From assembly GCA_905188025.1 (NCBI GenBank), contig CAJJKI010000001.1, forward strand, positions 1 through 64,000: a DNA stretch of 64,000 nt. Direction: 5' to 3'. Below, piece by piece: positions 36,367 through 45,297 of the stretch. Source of the DNA: an uncultured Eubacteriales bacterium (GTDB lineage: Bacteria; Bacillota_I; Bacilli_A; RF39; UBA660). Position numbers and translations under genes: made by a program. The number at the start of each line of letters is the position of its first letter. Within the stretch, counting starts at the first letter, position 1. The notes beneath the pieces were generated by a model. That model was not told the origin of the DNA. It saw only the letters and a program-made list of their open reading frames with translations, and made no database searches.

Positions 36367-38766
36367 TTATTTAGCTACTATAGTAACTATCTTATTCTTA
36401 ATAACCATAATCTTAATAACAGTTAATCCCTCTAAATGTTTCTTAACATTATCACAAGACATAGCTTTATTTTTAATAGATTCTTCATCTTCATCTACCT
36501 TAATATTAATAGTACCTCTAACTTTACCATTTACTTGTACAGCTATTTCTCTTTCTTCTTCTATTAACTTATTCTCATCACATATAGGCCATTTACAATT
36601 AGCTATCATATCATAACCCATCTCTTGATTAAGTTCTTCAGTTATATGAGGAGCTACTGGATTAAGTAATATTAATAATAATCTATAATCTTCTTTAGTA
36701 ATACTCTTAGCTTCTTCATAAGCATTAGTAAGTACCATTAATTTAGATACATAAGTATTATAACCCATTCTTTCTAGATCATAAGTTATTCCTTTAATAG
36801 TCTTATTTTGTATAACTTCTAATTCTTTACTATATCCTTCTTTATCATTAAGTATATTTTTTAATCTATATACTCTATCAATAAATCTCTTGCATCCCTT
36901 TAATGAATCTGTATTCCAAGGAGCATCTTGTTGATAATCTCCCATAAACATTTCATATACTCTTAAAGTATCAGCTCCATAATCACTAACTATATCATCA
37001 GGATTAATTACATTTCCTTTAGATTTACTCATCTTTTGATTATCTGATCCTAAAATCATTCCATGACTAACTCTTGTCCATATCATTTCTTTAGAAGGTA
37101 CTAATCCTATATTATATAAAAATTGTACCCAAAATCTAGCATATAATAAGTGTCTAGCTGTATGTTCCATTCCTCCATTATACCAGTTAACTTTCTTCCA
37201 GTATTTCATTGCATCCATTCCTGCAAAGCACTCATCATTATGTGGATCCATATAACGAAGGAAATACCAACTTGATCCTGCCCAGTTAGGCATTGTATCA
37301 GTTTCTCTTCTAGCCTTTCCATGACAACAAGGGCACTCCGTATTTACCCAATCTTCTATTTTAGCTAATGGACTCTCTCCATTATCCGTAGGTTCATATT
37401 CCGCTACATCAGGTAATACTAATGGTAATTGATCCTCTGGTATTGGTTGCCATCCACACTTCTCACAGTATACCATTGGAATAGGTTCTCCCCAAAATCT
37501 TTGACGAGAAAATACCCAATCTTGTAAACGATAATTAGTCTTAGCTCTACCTATACCTGATCCCTCTAAATATTCAAGCATTCTCTTAATAGAATCTTTC
37601 TTATTAGTGTATCCATTCAAGAATTCAGAGTTAATCATCTCTCCATCACCAGTATAAGCACCATTCTCTATATCTCCACCTTTAATTACTGGAATTATCT
37701 CTAATCCAAACTTCTTAGCAAAATCATAGTCTCTCTCATCATGAGCTGGCACTGCCATAATAGCTCCTGTACCATATCCCATCATTACATAGTCAGATAT
37801 AAATACTGCAACATTCTTTCCATTAAGAGGATTCTTAACTGTAATACCCTCTAACTTAACACCAGTTTTATCTTTATTTAATTCCGTTCTCTCAAAAGCA
37901 CTCTTTTGTTTAGCAAAATCTTGATACTTTCTAACTTCATCCATATTCTTAATAATACTAGATAATTTCTCTAATATTGGATGCTCTGGAGACAATACCA
38001 TAAAAGTAACTCCAAATAATGTATCGCATCTAGTAGTATATACTGTTAACTTATCTCCCGTTTCTTCTACTGTAAAATCAACTTCTGCTCCTGTAGACTT
38101 ACCAATCCAATTAATTTGTCCTAACTTAACTCTATCAGCAAAATTAGTATCATCAAGTCCCTTAATCAAATCTTCAGCATAAGCACTCATTCTAAGCATC
38201 CATTGCTCTTTTTCCTTTTGAACAACCTTACTACCGCATCTTTCACATACTCCCCCAGCAGCATCTTCATTTGATAATACACTCAAACACTTAGGACACC
38301 AGTTAACAAAAGTCTTAGCTTTATAAGCCATCCCATGTTTATAAAATTGTAAAAATTGCCATTGTGTCCATTTATAATATTCTGGATCAGTTGTTGAAAA
38401 CTCTCTATCCCAATCAAAAGAAAATCCTAATGACAACATTTGTCTCTTAAATGTCTTAATATTTTCTTTAACAGCTTCTTTAGGATGAATATGATTCTTT
38501 ATTGCATACTGTTCAGCAGGAGCCCCAAAAGCATCCCACCCCATTGGAAATAACACATTATATCCTTGCATTCTCTTAACTCTAGCTAAAATATCTTGTG
38601 CCGTATATCCTCTAACATGTCCTACATGAAGACCTGCTCCTGATGGATAAGGAAATTCTACCAATATATAGTATGGTTCCTTTTCACTACCAGTAATTGC
38701 TTCAAAAGTCTTATTATCACCCCAATACTTCTGCCATTTCTTCTCAATCTTCGTAAAATTATACAT
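36367..38766 (-). CDS. leuS: leucyl-tRNA synthetase
   Basis: Charges tRNA-Leu in the cytosol. 799 residues, class I: the HIGH-type motif is HVGHVRG with preceding PYPSGAGLHVGH, the editing (CP1) domain occupies about residues 220-410, KMSKSKGN is near 565, and the anticodon-binding and C-terminal domains end in VQVNGKVRGTI. Zinc-type Cys pairs are present (CPKC...CERC and CEKCG...CPCC). GGAGGAG precedes the ATG. A T-box leader upstream couples expression to uncharged tRNA-Leu. Confidence 0.98.
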   Translation of the reverse strand: MYNFTKIEKKWQKYWGDNKTFEAITGSEKEPYYILVEFPYPSGAGLHVGHVRGYTAQDILARVKRMQGYNVLFPMGWDAFGAPAEQYAIKNHIHPKEAVKENIKTFKRQMLSLGFSFDWDREFSTTDPEYYKWTQWQFLQFYKHGMAYKAKTFVNWCPKCLSVLSNEDAAGGVCERCGSKVVQKEKEQWMLRMSAYAEDLIKGLDDTNFADRVKLGQINWIGKSTGAEVDFTVEETGDKLTVYTTRCDTLFGVTFMVLSPEHPILEKLSSIIKNMDEVRKYQDFAKQKSAFERTELNKDKTGVKLEGITVKNPLNGKNVAVFISDYVMMGYGTGAIMAVPAHDERDYDFAKKFGLEIIPVIKGGDIENGAYTGDGEMINSEFLNGYTNKKDSIKRMLEYLEGSGIGRAKTNYRLQDWVFSRQRFWGEPIPMVYCEKCGWQPIPEDQLPLVLPDVAEYEPTDNGESPLAKIEDWVNTECPCCHGKARRETDTMPNWAGSSWYFLRYMDPHNDECFAGMDAMKYWKKVNWYNGGMEHTARHLLYARFWVQFLYNIGLVPSKEMIWTRVSHGMILGSDNQKMSKSKGNVINPDDIVSDYGADTLRVYEMFMGDYQQDAPWNTDSLKGCKRFIDRVYRLKNILNDKEGYSKELEVIQNKTIKGITYDLERMGYNTYVSKLMVLTNAYEEAKSITKEDYRLLLILLNPVAPHITEELNQEMGYDMIANCKWPICDENKLIEEEREIAVQVNGKVRGTINIKVDEDEESIKNKAMSCDNVKKHLEGLTVIKIMVIKNKIVTIVAK

Positions 38767-38783
38767 ATTATCTCCTCCATAAA

Positions 38784-38985
38784 ATAAAAATAGTTATAAA
38801 TATAAGGACGAACTTTTTCCGCGGTACCACCTTATTTTATAACTACTGTTATACACTCTAACTTTAACGCATTCCTGCGGATATTAATCAGCTAAATAGA
38901 CAAGTTCATAAATCTCATACTTATACTTTCACCAACCGTATTATCTCTCTCAGTACTAAATTTATTACTACTTCTACTTTTCGCT
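38784..38985 (-). promoter_or_regulatory. T-box leader (Leu) of leuS
   Basis: The minus strand carries the T-box core AAGGTGGTACCGCG (38819-38832). A specifier loop reads GAA-CTT (CTT at 38902-38904, a Leu codon) between stem-I arms AAGTAGA and TCTATTT, with the stem AATAAAT/ATTTAT above. The bulge TGGT matches the ACCA end of tRNA-Leu. The terminator arms AGTTATAAAATAAGG and CCTTATATTTATAACT precede TTTTT. Uncharged tRNA-Leu should favour readthrough. Confidence 0.92.
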
Positions 38986-39033
38986 TTTCAAAAACTAAAC
39001 TTATTCTACCATACTTTATCATAAATTACAATA

Positions 39034-41670
39034 TTATTTTTGACTTCTTTTAATTATATGATTATTTATAGCATCTATCTCTATCTTAGGATCAAGCCTT
39101 CTAAGTAACTTATCTATCTTTCTAAGATAATCTTCTGGTAACACCGTTCTTACTCTTTCAAAACTATCATGTAAATATTTCTCATCTTCATTAAAAGGTA
39201 AAGGCCTTCTTCCATAAGTATTAATAAAATTCAAATACTCACTAACAAGATCATATCTCTCTTTAGCATGTTCTTTAATACACTTACTAAATTTAACCTG
39301 ATCTCTAAAAGTCATCTCATCTTTATGTTTATTATATCTTTTAGCTAATATTTGTTCCATCTTATCTTCACTCTTAACTATTGGTAAACAACCCATATGA
39401 CTATCCATAAATATAAATAGATCATCAAAATTAACTTTCTTCGATTTAGTTAATCTCTCTAGCATCTTATCAAAATCATTATCTTTTAAATACTCACTAA
39501 ATATTACTTTCTTAATAAATAAAATATCTTCATAACTAATCTCTTCCCCTCTATTAAACCTAATCTTTCTCTTATTATCTACTAAGAAATTAGTAATATC
39601 ATTAACTAGCCTCTTTATATATCCTTCTTTATCTTGACAATCATTAAACTCTTTTCTAACATTATCTGCTATTATAAAAAACTTTTCTCTATATATTATC
39701 TCACTTCTAGTACCAAATCTCTTCTTAAGTAAATTAGCATTATCTTCCATCTCATCTTCTTTATCAAATATCTTCTTACTTAATTTATCATTACTAGCCA
39801 TTGCTTTAATTAAATATTTTTTATCATCTCTCTCACTACCAAGTCTAAGTATTGATATTAAATTATATCCAAGCATTACCCCATCTTCAAATAATTTATC
39901 CATCTCTTTATATAATTCTCTTCTATCACTAGGTAATTTCTCTACTCCATAAGATATCTTTTCTACAACGGATAAATTATCATCTACACATTCTTTAATC
40001 TTACTTTGCATCTTTGCTGTAAACTTATCAAACCCTTCAAGTAACTTTCTAGCTAATTCTCTCTCTTCTTTATCTTTACTAAAAACTCCTGGTAACTGAA
40101 AACCCCTATCATAAAAATCTAATACTTCTTTATATAAATCCTTATACTTATTAGCATTCTTTTGATATATATTCTTATATCCTGCTAAATATTTAATAAA
40201 CTCTTCCCTAGAAGAAGCAAACACTCCTGGCTTCTCTATATCTAATTTACTAACCCTATCATACATTTCTATCGTTGCATACTTCTGATATCTAAATAAA
40301 TTTAAATATCCCAAATACACATCTGCATCCTTAAAATCAATATTCTCTTCAAGTAACTCTATCGTCTCATCTAAAGTAAGCATTGCTATATTATAAGGTG
40401 AATACTTTTTATCAAGTTCATCTATCTTTTGACATATCTTAGAAGAATAATCTACTATTTTAAAATTATTAAGTATCCTCTCATATCTCTCCCTATTATC
40501 AGGATCACTTATAATTAGTTCCCTAGCCCTACTAGCTACTTCTGTATATACTTGATATATTGCATCATGTTTTTGATAATTATTAACTAGATCAAATACT
40601 ACTACACTATCTTTTCTCTTCGAATAAGATAAAAGTCTTCCTAACTGTTGAAAATATATAATCGGAGAAGATGTAGCTCTTAACATAAATACTGCATCAA
40701 CATCCTTAACATGTACCCCTTCATTAAGTAAATTAACACTATATAAAACTGTTGTCTCATTAGATGGAGCATTTCTAAATTCTCTTAAATATCTTAAATT
40801 ATTCTTTCTACTCTCATCAGAAGAAACCATATATACATTATCTACATGTCCTAAAATACTCTCTATCGTTAACTGATCCTTATAAAAATTATCTATTTTT
40901 GAAGAAAATACTATATATTTACCATTCTCTTGAACAAACTCTCTTATCCCCTTCTCAGATTTCATTGTATCTTCTATCTCTCTTTGTACTTTATATATTT
41001 GTGAATATATTGCTTCCTTAACCCTATCAGATAAATTACTTCTCTTAATCCTATTCTCTACTATAGTTAACTTATTCATAAGTTCATAACTAGCATTAAC
41101 ATATACAGGTACTGGTAATATCTCCCTAATCATTGCTTCAGATAAACTAAGTCTTGATACACAATTCCCATCAAATAATATCTCATTCATATTCTTCTTA
41201 TTATCTAAGTATCTTATCTCAGTAGCTGTAGTTCCAATAACCTTAGTATCCATTCCCTTATCACGAATAGTCCCTATAAGTTCATCAATCTTCTCACCCC
41301 ACTGCTCAGCTCCACAACGATGATATTCATCCAAAATAACTATATCATAATTATCTGCCATTTCCTTAACATTCTTCCTAAGTAAACTACTATATATCAT
41401 CATATCTAACTTCTTAAAAGCCTTCTTATCAAGACCTAACTCTTCAATATGTTCATTAACTAATTGATCCAAAATAGCATAATTAGGAGCTAAATATAGT
41501 ATTCTCTTATCTCTATTATTAAGTAAATATTTAAGCATAATAAATGACTTACCTGTACCTGTAGCATGATTAATAGATACAAATTGCTTATCCTTAAGTC
41601 CTTCTATTAACTTTTGATAAGCTTCTTCATTATGTGGTAACAAAGTTACATCAATATTATCACTATTCAT
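39034..41670 (-). CDS. large SF2 (DEAD/DEAH-type) helicase-like ATPase
   Basis: 878 residues. The first 420 form a two-lobed SF2 core: Walker A HATGTGKSFI near residue 38, motif II VILDEYHRCG, motif III GTTAT, motif V NLLNEGVHVKDVDAV and motif VI QQLGRLLSYS. This is the ResIII/restriction-helicase type. The remaining 450 residues are helical, charged and unrecognised; no nuclease motif is evident. GAAGGGA precedes the ATG. It is 20 nt after a lipase-like gene and upstream of the leuS T-box. It could serve in DNA repair or phage defence; nothing nearby decides. Confidence 0.75.
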   Translation of the reverse strand: MNSDNIDVTLLPHNEEAYQKLIEGLKDKQFVSINHATGTGKSFIMLKYLLNNRDKRILYLAPNYAILDQLVNEHIEELGLDKKAFKKLDMMIYSSLLRKNVKEMADNYDIVILDEYHRCGAEQWGEKIDELIGTIRDKGMDTKVIGTTATEIRYLDNKKNMNEILFDGNCVSRLSLSEAMIREILPVPVYVNASYELMNKLTIVENRIKRSNLSDRVKEAIYSQIYKVQREIEDTMKSEKGIREFVQENGKYIVFSSKIDNFYKDQLTIESILGHVDNVYMVSSDESRKNNLRYLREFRNAPSNETTVLYSVNLLNEGVHVKDVDAVFMLRATSSPIIYFQQLGRLLSYSKRKDSVVVFDLVNNYQKHDAIYQVYTEVASRARELIISDPDNRERYERILNNFKIVDYSSKICQKIDELDKKYSPYNIAMLTLDETIELLEENIDFKDADVYLGYLNLFRYQKYATIEMYDRVSKLDIEKPGVFASSREEFIKYLAGYKNIYQKNANKYKDLYKEVLDFYDRGFQLPGVFSKDKEERELARKLLEGFDKFTAKMQSKIKECVDDNLSVVEKISYGVEKLPSDRRELYKEMDKLFEDGVMLGYNLISILRLGSERDDKKYLIKAMASNDKLSKKIFDKEDEMEDNANLLKKRFGTRSEIIYREKFFIIADNVRKEFNDCQDKEGYIKRLVNDITNFLVDNKRKIRFNRGEEISYEDILFIKKVIFSEYLKDNDFDKMLERLTKSKKVNFDDLFIFMDSHMGCLPIVKSEDKMEQILAKRYNKHKDEMTFRDQVKFSKCIKEHAKERYDLVSEYLNFINTYGRRPLPFNEDEKYLHDSFERVRTVLPEDYLRKIDKLLRRLDPKIEIDAINNHIIKRSQK

Positions 41671-41690
41671 ATATATCCCTTCTATCTATA

Positions 41691-42590
41691 TCACTTCATA
41701 ATAAACTCTAATATATCTCTATATACTTCTTCCTTATTAGTCTCATTTATTAATTCATGTCTCTTCCCCTCATATAACTTACTCTCTATCCTAGAGTATC
41801 CTACACTATTCAAAAAACTAACTAATTCATTAAACTTCTTCTCATTTTGAATAACTGGATCATCACTACCTGCTATCACCAATATATCCATATCCTTATT
41901 CTTAACCATATATTTATTCTTCTTAAAAGCCCTGATCATCATCTTATATAAATTAATAAATCCACTAGTAGTAAATACATATCCACATAACTTATCATTA
42001 TTATATTTATCTACTTCCCCCTTATCAGAACATAACCATTCATTTTTACCTACATATCCTGAATTATATCCCATAAAAGTAATCTTATCCAAAAACTTAT
42101 TCTCCTGATAATCCTTATAAAATAAACCTGTTATATATCCTAATAACAATCCTAAAGAAGCCATTCCATTCCTAGTAGGAGGTCCACATAATATAAGTTT
42201 ACTAATCTCATCATCATACTTCTCTATATAATTTCTAGCAACCAAAGTCCCCATACTATGACTAAATAATACAACTTCCTTATCCTTATACATATCTTTA
42301 ATATATCTAGTTACCTGATACAAATCATCTACTATATAATCACTATTCCTAGTATAAAAGTTTCCATATCTTCCTTCTTCTAGGATACTCTTTCCATGTC
42401 CCCTATGATCATGAATAACTACAATATATCCATTCTTTACCAAATATTTCATAAAATCATAATATCTCTCTTTATGTTCTGCCATTCCATGAGATATTTG
42501 TACTATTCCCCTAGCTTCTCCCACTGGTTCTATTATTGCTATTTCTATATCTAATCCATCTTTATTAGACTTAATATTAATCTTCTTCAT
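41691..42590 (-). CDS. alpha/beta hydrolase, monoacylglycerol-lipase/lysophospholipase type
   Basis: 299 residues, no signal peptide. Hydrolase_4 (S33) landmarks: VQISHGMAEHKERY (oxyanion HG), DHRGHGKS, the nucleophile elbow FSHSMGT, Asp in AGSDDPV and His in GKRHELINE. It probably hydrolyses monoacylglycerols or lysophospholipids in the cytosol. GGTGA precedes the ATG. It lies 58 bp downstream of trpS and 20 nt before the helicase gene. Confidence 0.85.
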   Translation of the reverse strand: MKKINIKSNKDGLDIEIAIIEPVGEARGIVQISHGMAEHKERYYDFMKYLVKNGYIVVIHDHRGHGKSILEEGRYGNFYTRNSDYIVDDLYQVTRYIKDMYKDKEVVLFSHSMGTLVARNYIEKYDDEISKLILCGPPTRNGMASLGLLLGYITGLFYKDYQENKFLDKITFMGYNSGYVGKNEWLCSDKGEVDKYNNDKLCGYVFTTSGFINLYKMMIRAFKKNKYMVKNKDMDILVIAGSDDPVIQNEKKFNELVSFLNSVGYSRIESKLYEGKRHELINETNKEEVYRDILEFIMK

Positions 42591-42648
42591 TCATGTCACC
42601 TTCCATATTTATTATATCTAATATCTAATAAAAAGGAAAGTATAACCT

Positions 42649-43692
42649 CTATTCAAAATAATTTATTCCTATAGCTGCCTTTACTTCACTTAAAGTATTT
42701 CCCGCTCTTAAACGTGCCTTCTCCGTACCCTTCTTTAATATCTCATATACCCTATCAGTATCTTTCGCTAATTCTTCTCTTCTCTTTCTAATCGGAGCTA
42801 ATTCTTCTTGTAAAATATCATTCAAAAACTTCTTAATCTTCATATCACCCAGCCCCCCTCTCATATAATGCTCTTTTAATTCATCTAAATTATTATATTC
42901 CGGTAAATATTTTTTAAATGAATCATCTTTACAAAACACATCCAAATAAGTAAACACTACATTTCCTTCTATTTTACCAGGGTCTTCTATCTTAATATGC
43001 ATAGGATCAGTATACATCATAAATACTTTTTTCTTTATCTCTTCAGCACTATCTTTTAAATATATACAGTTACCAAGTGATTTACTCATCTTAGCCCCTC
43101 CATCTATTCCTACTAGTCTTCTCTCATTAGCACTTTCCGGTAACACTGCTTTTGGTTCTACCAAAGTATCTCCATATATACTATTAAATTTTCTAACTAT
43201 CTCTCTAGCTTGTTCTATCATTGGTTCCTGATCATCTCCAACTGGTACTATATTAGCTTTAAATGCTGTAATATCAGCTGTTTGACTTACTGGATAAGTA
43301 AAAAATCCTACTGGTATACTCTCTTCAAAACCTCTAGCTAATATCTCTGACTTAACTGTTGGATTACGATGAAGTCTTGCTACTGTTACCAAATTCATAT
43401 AATAAAATGTTAACTCCGTAAGTTCCGGTACTGCTGATTGAATAAAAATATTTACTTTTTCCGGATCAATACCTACTGCTAAATAATCTAAAGCTACCTC
43501 AAGTATATTATCTCTAACCTTCCCAGGATCATCAAAATTATCTGTAAGTGCCTGAGCATCTGCTATCATCACATACATTTCATCATAATCCCCATTATTT
43601 TGTATTCTTACTCTATTCTTAAGTGATCCTACATAATGTCCTATATGTAAAGGTCCTGTAGGTCTATCTCCTGTTAATATTATATTTTTCAT
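42649..43692 (-). CDS. trpS: tryptophanyl-tRNA synthetase
   Basis: Charges tRNA-Trp. 347 residues, class I: TGDRPTGPLHIGHYVGSL contains the HIGH motif, followed by VMIADAQALTDN, GDDQEPMIEQARE and the KMSKS motif in GAKMSKSLGN. Typical compact bacterial form. AGAAGGAAG precedes the ATG. A Trp T-box lies directly upstream, so expression should rise when tRNA-Trp is uncharged. Confidence 0.98.
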   Translation of the reverse strand: MKNIILTGDRPTGPLHIGHYVGSLKNRVRIQNNGDYDEMYVMIADAQALTDNFDDPGKVRDNILEVALDYLAVGIDPEKVNIFIQSAVPELTELTFYYMNLVTVARLHRNPTVKSEILARGFEESIPVGFFTYPVSQTADITAFKANIVPVGDDQEPMIEQAREIVRKFNSIYGDTLVEPKAVLPESANERRLVGIDGGAKMSKSLGNCIYLKDSAEEIKKKVFMMYTDPMHIKIEDPGKIEGNVVFTYLDVFCKDDSFKKYLPEYNNLDELKEHYMRGGLGDMKIKKFLNDILQEELAPIRKRREELAKDTDRVYEILKKGTEKARLRAGNTLSEVKAAIGINYFE

Positions 43693-43771
43693 ATTCTTCC
43701 TTCTTTCTTATATATATCTATATTTAATTATACTAAATACCACCATCGTTTACTCATCATTACTCTCCTAT

Positions 43772-44012
43772 AAAAAAACTCTTACCCCTATATATAGGAT
43801 AAGAGTAAATCTTACTTTTAATGCCACCTAATATGTACCATCATACATATGTTATCTGATAACGGTTAACTTCCGTGATAGCCTACTATTTTCGGTATCC
43901 ATTCTCAAGCCCATTCATTAAATCTCATCTATGATTTTCCACCAAACAATCACTCTCTATAATCTTTAATCTAACTACTCTTCTTGATCAACATTTTCTT
44001 TCTTCACAAAGT
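43772..44012 (-). promoter_or_regulatory. T-box leader (Trp) of trpS
   Basis: On the minus strand a stem I is closed by CAAG/CTTG. The specifier loop reads GAA-TGG (TGG at 43911-43913, the Trp codon), an AGAGAG/GGTGGAA distal region is present, and the T-box core is AGGTGGCA (43822-43829). The bulge TGGC fits the GCCA end expected for tRNA-Trp. Terminator arms ACTCTTATCC and GGGTAAGAGT are followed by seven Ts (43772-43808). Confidence 0.88.
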
Positions 44013-44037
44013 ATTATATATAAATATCCCCATTTTG

Positions 44038-44536
44038 TCAATTATTTTTTTCATGTTCTAATAAAGCTTTTTTATTCTCTATTTCTCTCCCATAACCAGT
44101 AAGACTTCCATCAGTACCAATTACTCTATGACAAGGAATTATTAAACATATTGGATTCCATCCTACTGCACCACCAACTGCCTAAGCTGACATTTTATTC
44201 ATATTTTTCTTTTTAGCTACAACTTTAGCTATATCATTATAAGTAATAACTTCCCCATATGGTATCTTCTTAATTTCTCCTAATACCATTTCTCTAAACT
44301 CCGTCAAATTATTTATCTTATATTTAGGAACAAACTGAGGATCTATCCCTATAAAATATTCATCTAACCATCTCTTAGTATCTTCAAAAACTTTTGTATC
44401 TCCCAATATAGCATTATCATCTTGTTTATTAATATCTCTTGATCCTAAAACAAAGTCCTATCAAATACTCCCCATCACTATACATTACCATATCAGAGTA
44501 TTCTTTTGGAGTCCTATATATCTTCTTATATATCAT
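44038..44536 (-). pseudogene. ogt: methylated-DNA-protein cysteine methyltransferase, inactivated
   Basis: Conceptual translation starts at ATG 44536 (YSDGEYLIGLCF), shifts frame within about 20 bases near 44455, continues as GSRDINKQDDNAILGD and IPYGEVITYNDIAK, then meets an in-frame TAG at 44182 inside MNKMSA-stop-AVGGAVG. It then runs on through the active-site motif IIPCHRVIG to the TGA at 44038. Intact relatives repair O6-alkylguanine by moving the alkyl group to the Cys of PCHR. Two lesions (frameshift and probable CAG-to-TAG) make this a recent pseudogene. The 74-residue open frame (44182-44406) lacks the active site. Confidence 0.88.
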
Positions 44537-44545
44537 AATATCATC

Positions 44546-45127
44546 CTATCTTATCATAAACTCTACTGAAAAATATCTATCATCTATTTTTTTAACCAAA
44601 CGATATTCTCCATCACTTAGTTCTCCATATAACCATTTCCAATCAACCTCAAGTTCCAACTTACCATTATCGTCTACACTATATCCAATAGAAGTAAATG
44701 CATAATCACGAATAATTGTATCTAATTCTCTCCATTCATCATTTTCTTTCTTATCAATTCTATACCAACTACCAAATAAATGCTTATTATTACTAGTATC
44801 CACTATTACTAAAGTAGCTCCTTTAGAAGTTAATGTTCCATCCTTTATACTCATAGTAATCTCATCTATCTCATTTAAAGCTGCTCTTTTCTCTTCTTCC
44901 ATATAATCCTTAACTGAACTATAAACATTATATCCAAGTATTTCTATCTCAATACCTTTAGCATGTCCTATCTTATTACCATCATTAATTATCCTATTAA
45001 CTTTAGATACTTTATAAAGAATAGCCTTATATTCTACAGTACCTCCATCTGATAGTCTAAATTTCAACGGCACAAATAATACCAATATAATTATTATTAA
45101 TATAACTATAAATATTTTCTTTCTCAT
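44546..45127 (-). CDS. membrane-anchored protein with Big_14-type Ig-like domain
   Basis: 193 residues. Residues 4-22 are a membrane segment, followed by an extracytoplasmic part. The C-terminal 100 residues (MSIKDGTLTSKGATLVIVD, then GSWYRIDKKENDEWREL and YGELSDGEYRLVKKI) match the bacterial Ig-like domain also found in beta-lactam-sensor-associated proteins. GGGAGG precedes the ATG at 45127. It stands between two gene remnants, with no partner. Confidence 0.75.
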   Translation of the reverse strand: MRKKIFIVILIIIILVLFVPLKFRLSDGGTVEYKAILYKVSKVNRIINDGNKIGHAKGIEIEILGYNVYSSVKDYMEEEKRAALNEIDEITMSIKDGTLTSKGATLVIVDTSNNKHLFGSWYRIDKKENDEWRELDTIIRDYAFTSIGYSVDDNGKLELEVDWKWLYGELSDGEYRLVKKIDDRYFSVEFMIR

Positions 45128-45145
45128 ATATCCTCCCATACATAA

Positions 45146-45297
45146 CTATTTATATCTTTCTTTAATTATATCATCTTCTTCTATATGTCCAATTAATAGT
45201 GATGAATTAGGATCATGTAATTGTATATTTTTTCTAACTTGACCCTCATCATAATTAGCATAACAATATTTACACCAAAAAATAGTGTAAGTTTTTT
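45146..45297 (-). pseudogene. 3' remnant of a DUF1848-like gene
   Basis: In one minus-strand frame this short stretch reads CKYCYANYDEGQVRKN, then IQLHDPNSSLLIGHIEEDD, ending IIKERYK-stop. That is the typical C-terminus of DUF1848 proteins (CxxCYANY and HDPNSPLLIG). The frame opens only at the end of the ABC exporter gene, has no start codon and lacks the rest of the family, so it is a deletion remnant. Confidence 0.7.

Noticed and set aside
44182..44184. TAG read as an amino acid (stop-codon reassignment).
   Set aside because: TAG ends intact genes here, including both large exported proteins, and ogt also has a frameshift, so pseudogene decay explains it.
44182..44406. A 74-residue open frame as a real short gene.
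   Set aside because: It is the middle of ogt: matching sequence continues past the TAG to PCHR, and upstream in another frame to a start codon with a ribosome-binding site.
44439..44705. An 88-residue plus-strand open frame beside ogt.
   Set aside because: It is antisense to the Big_14 protein and to the ogt 5' end, with no independent support.
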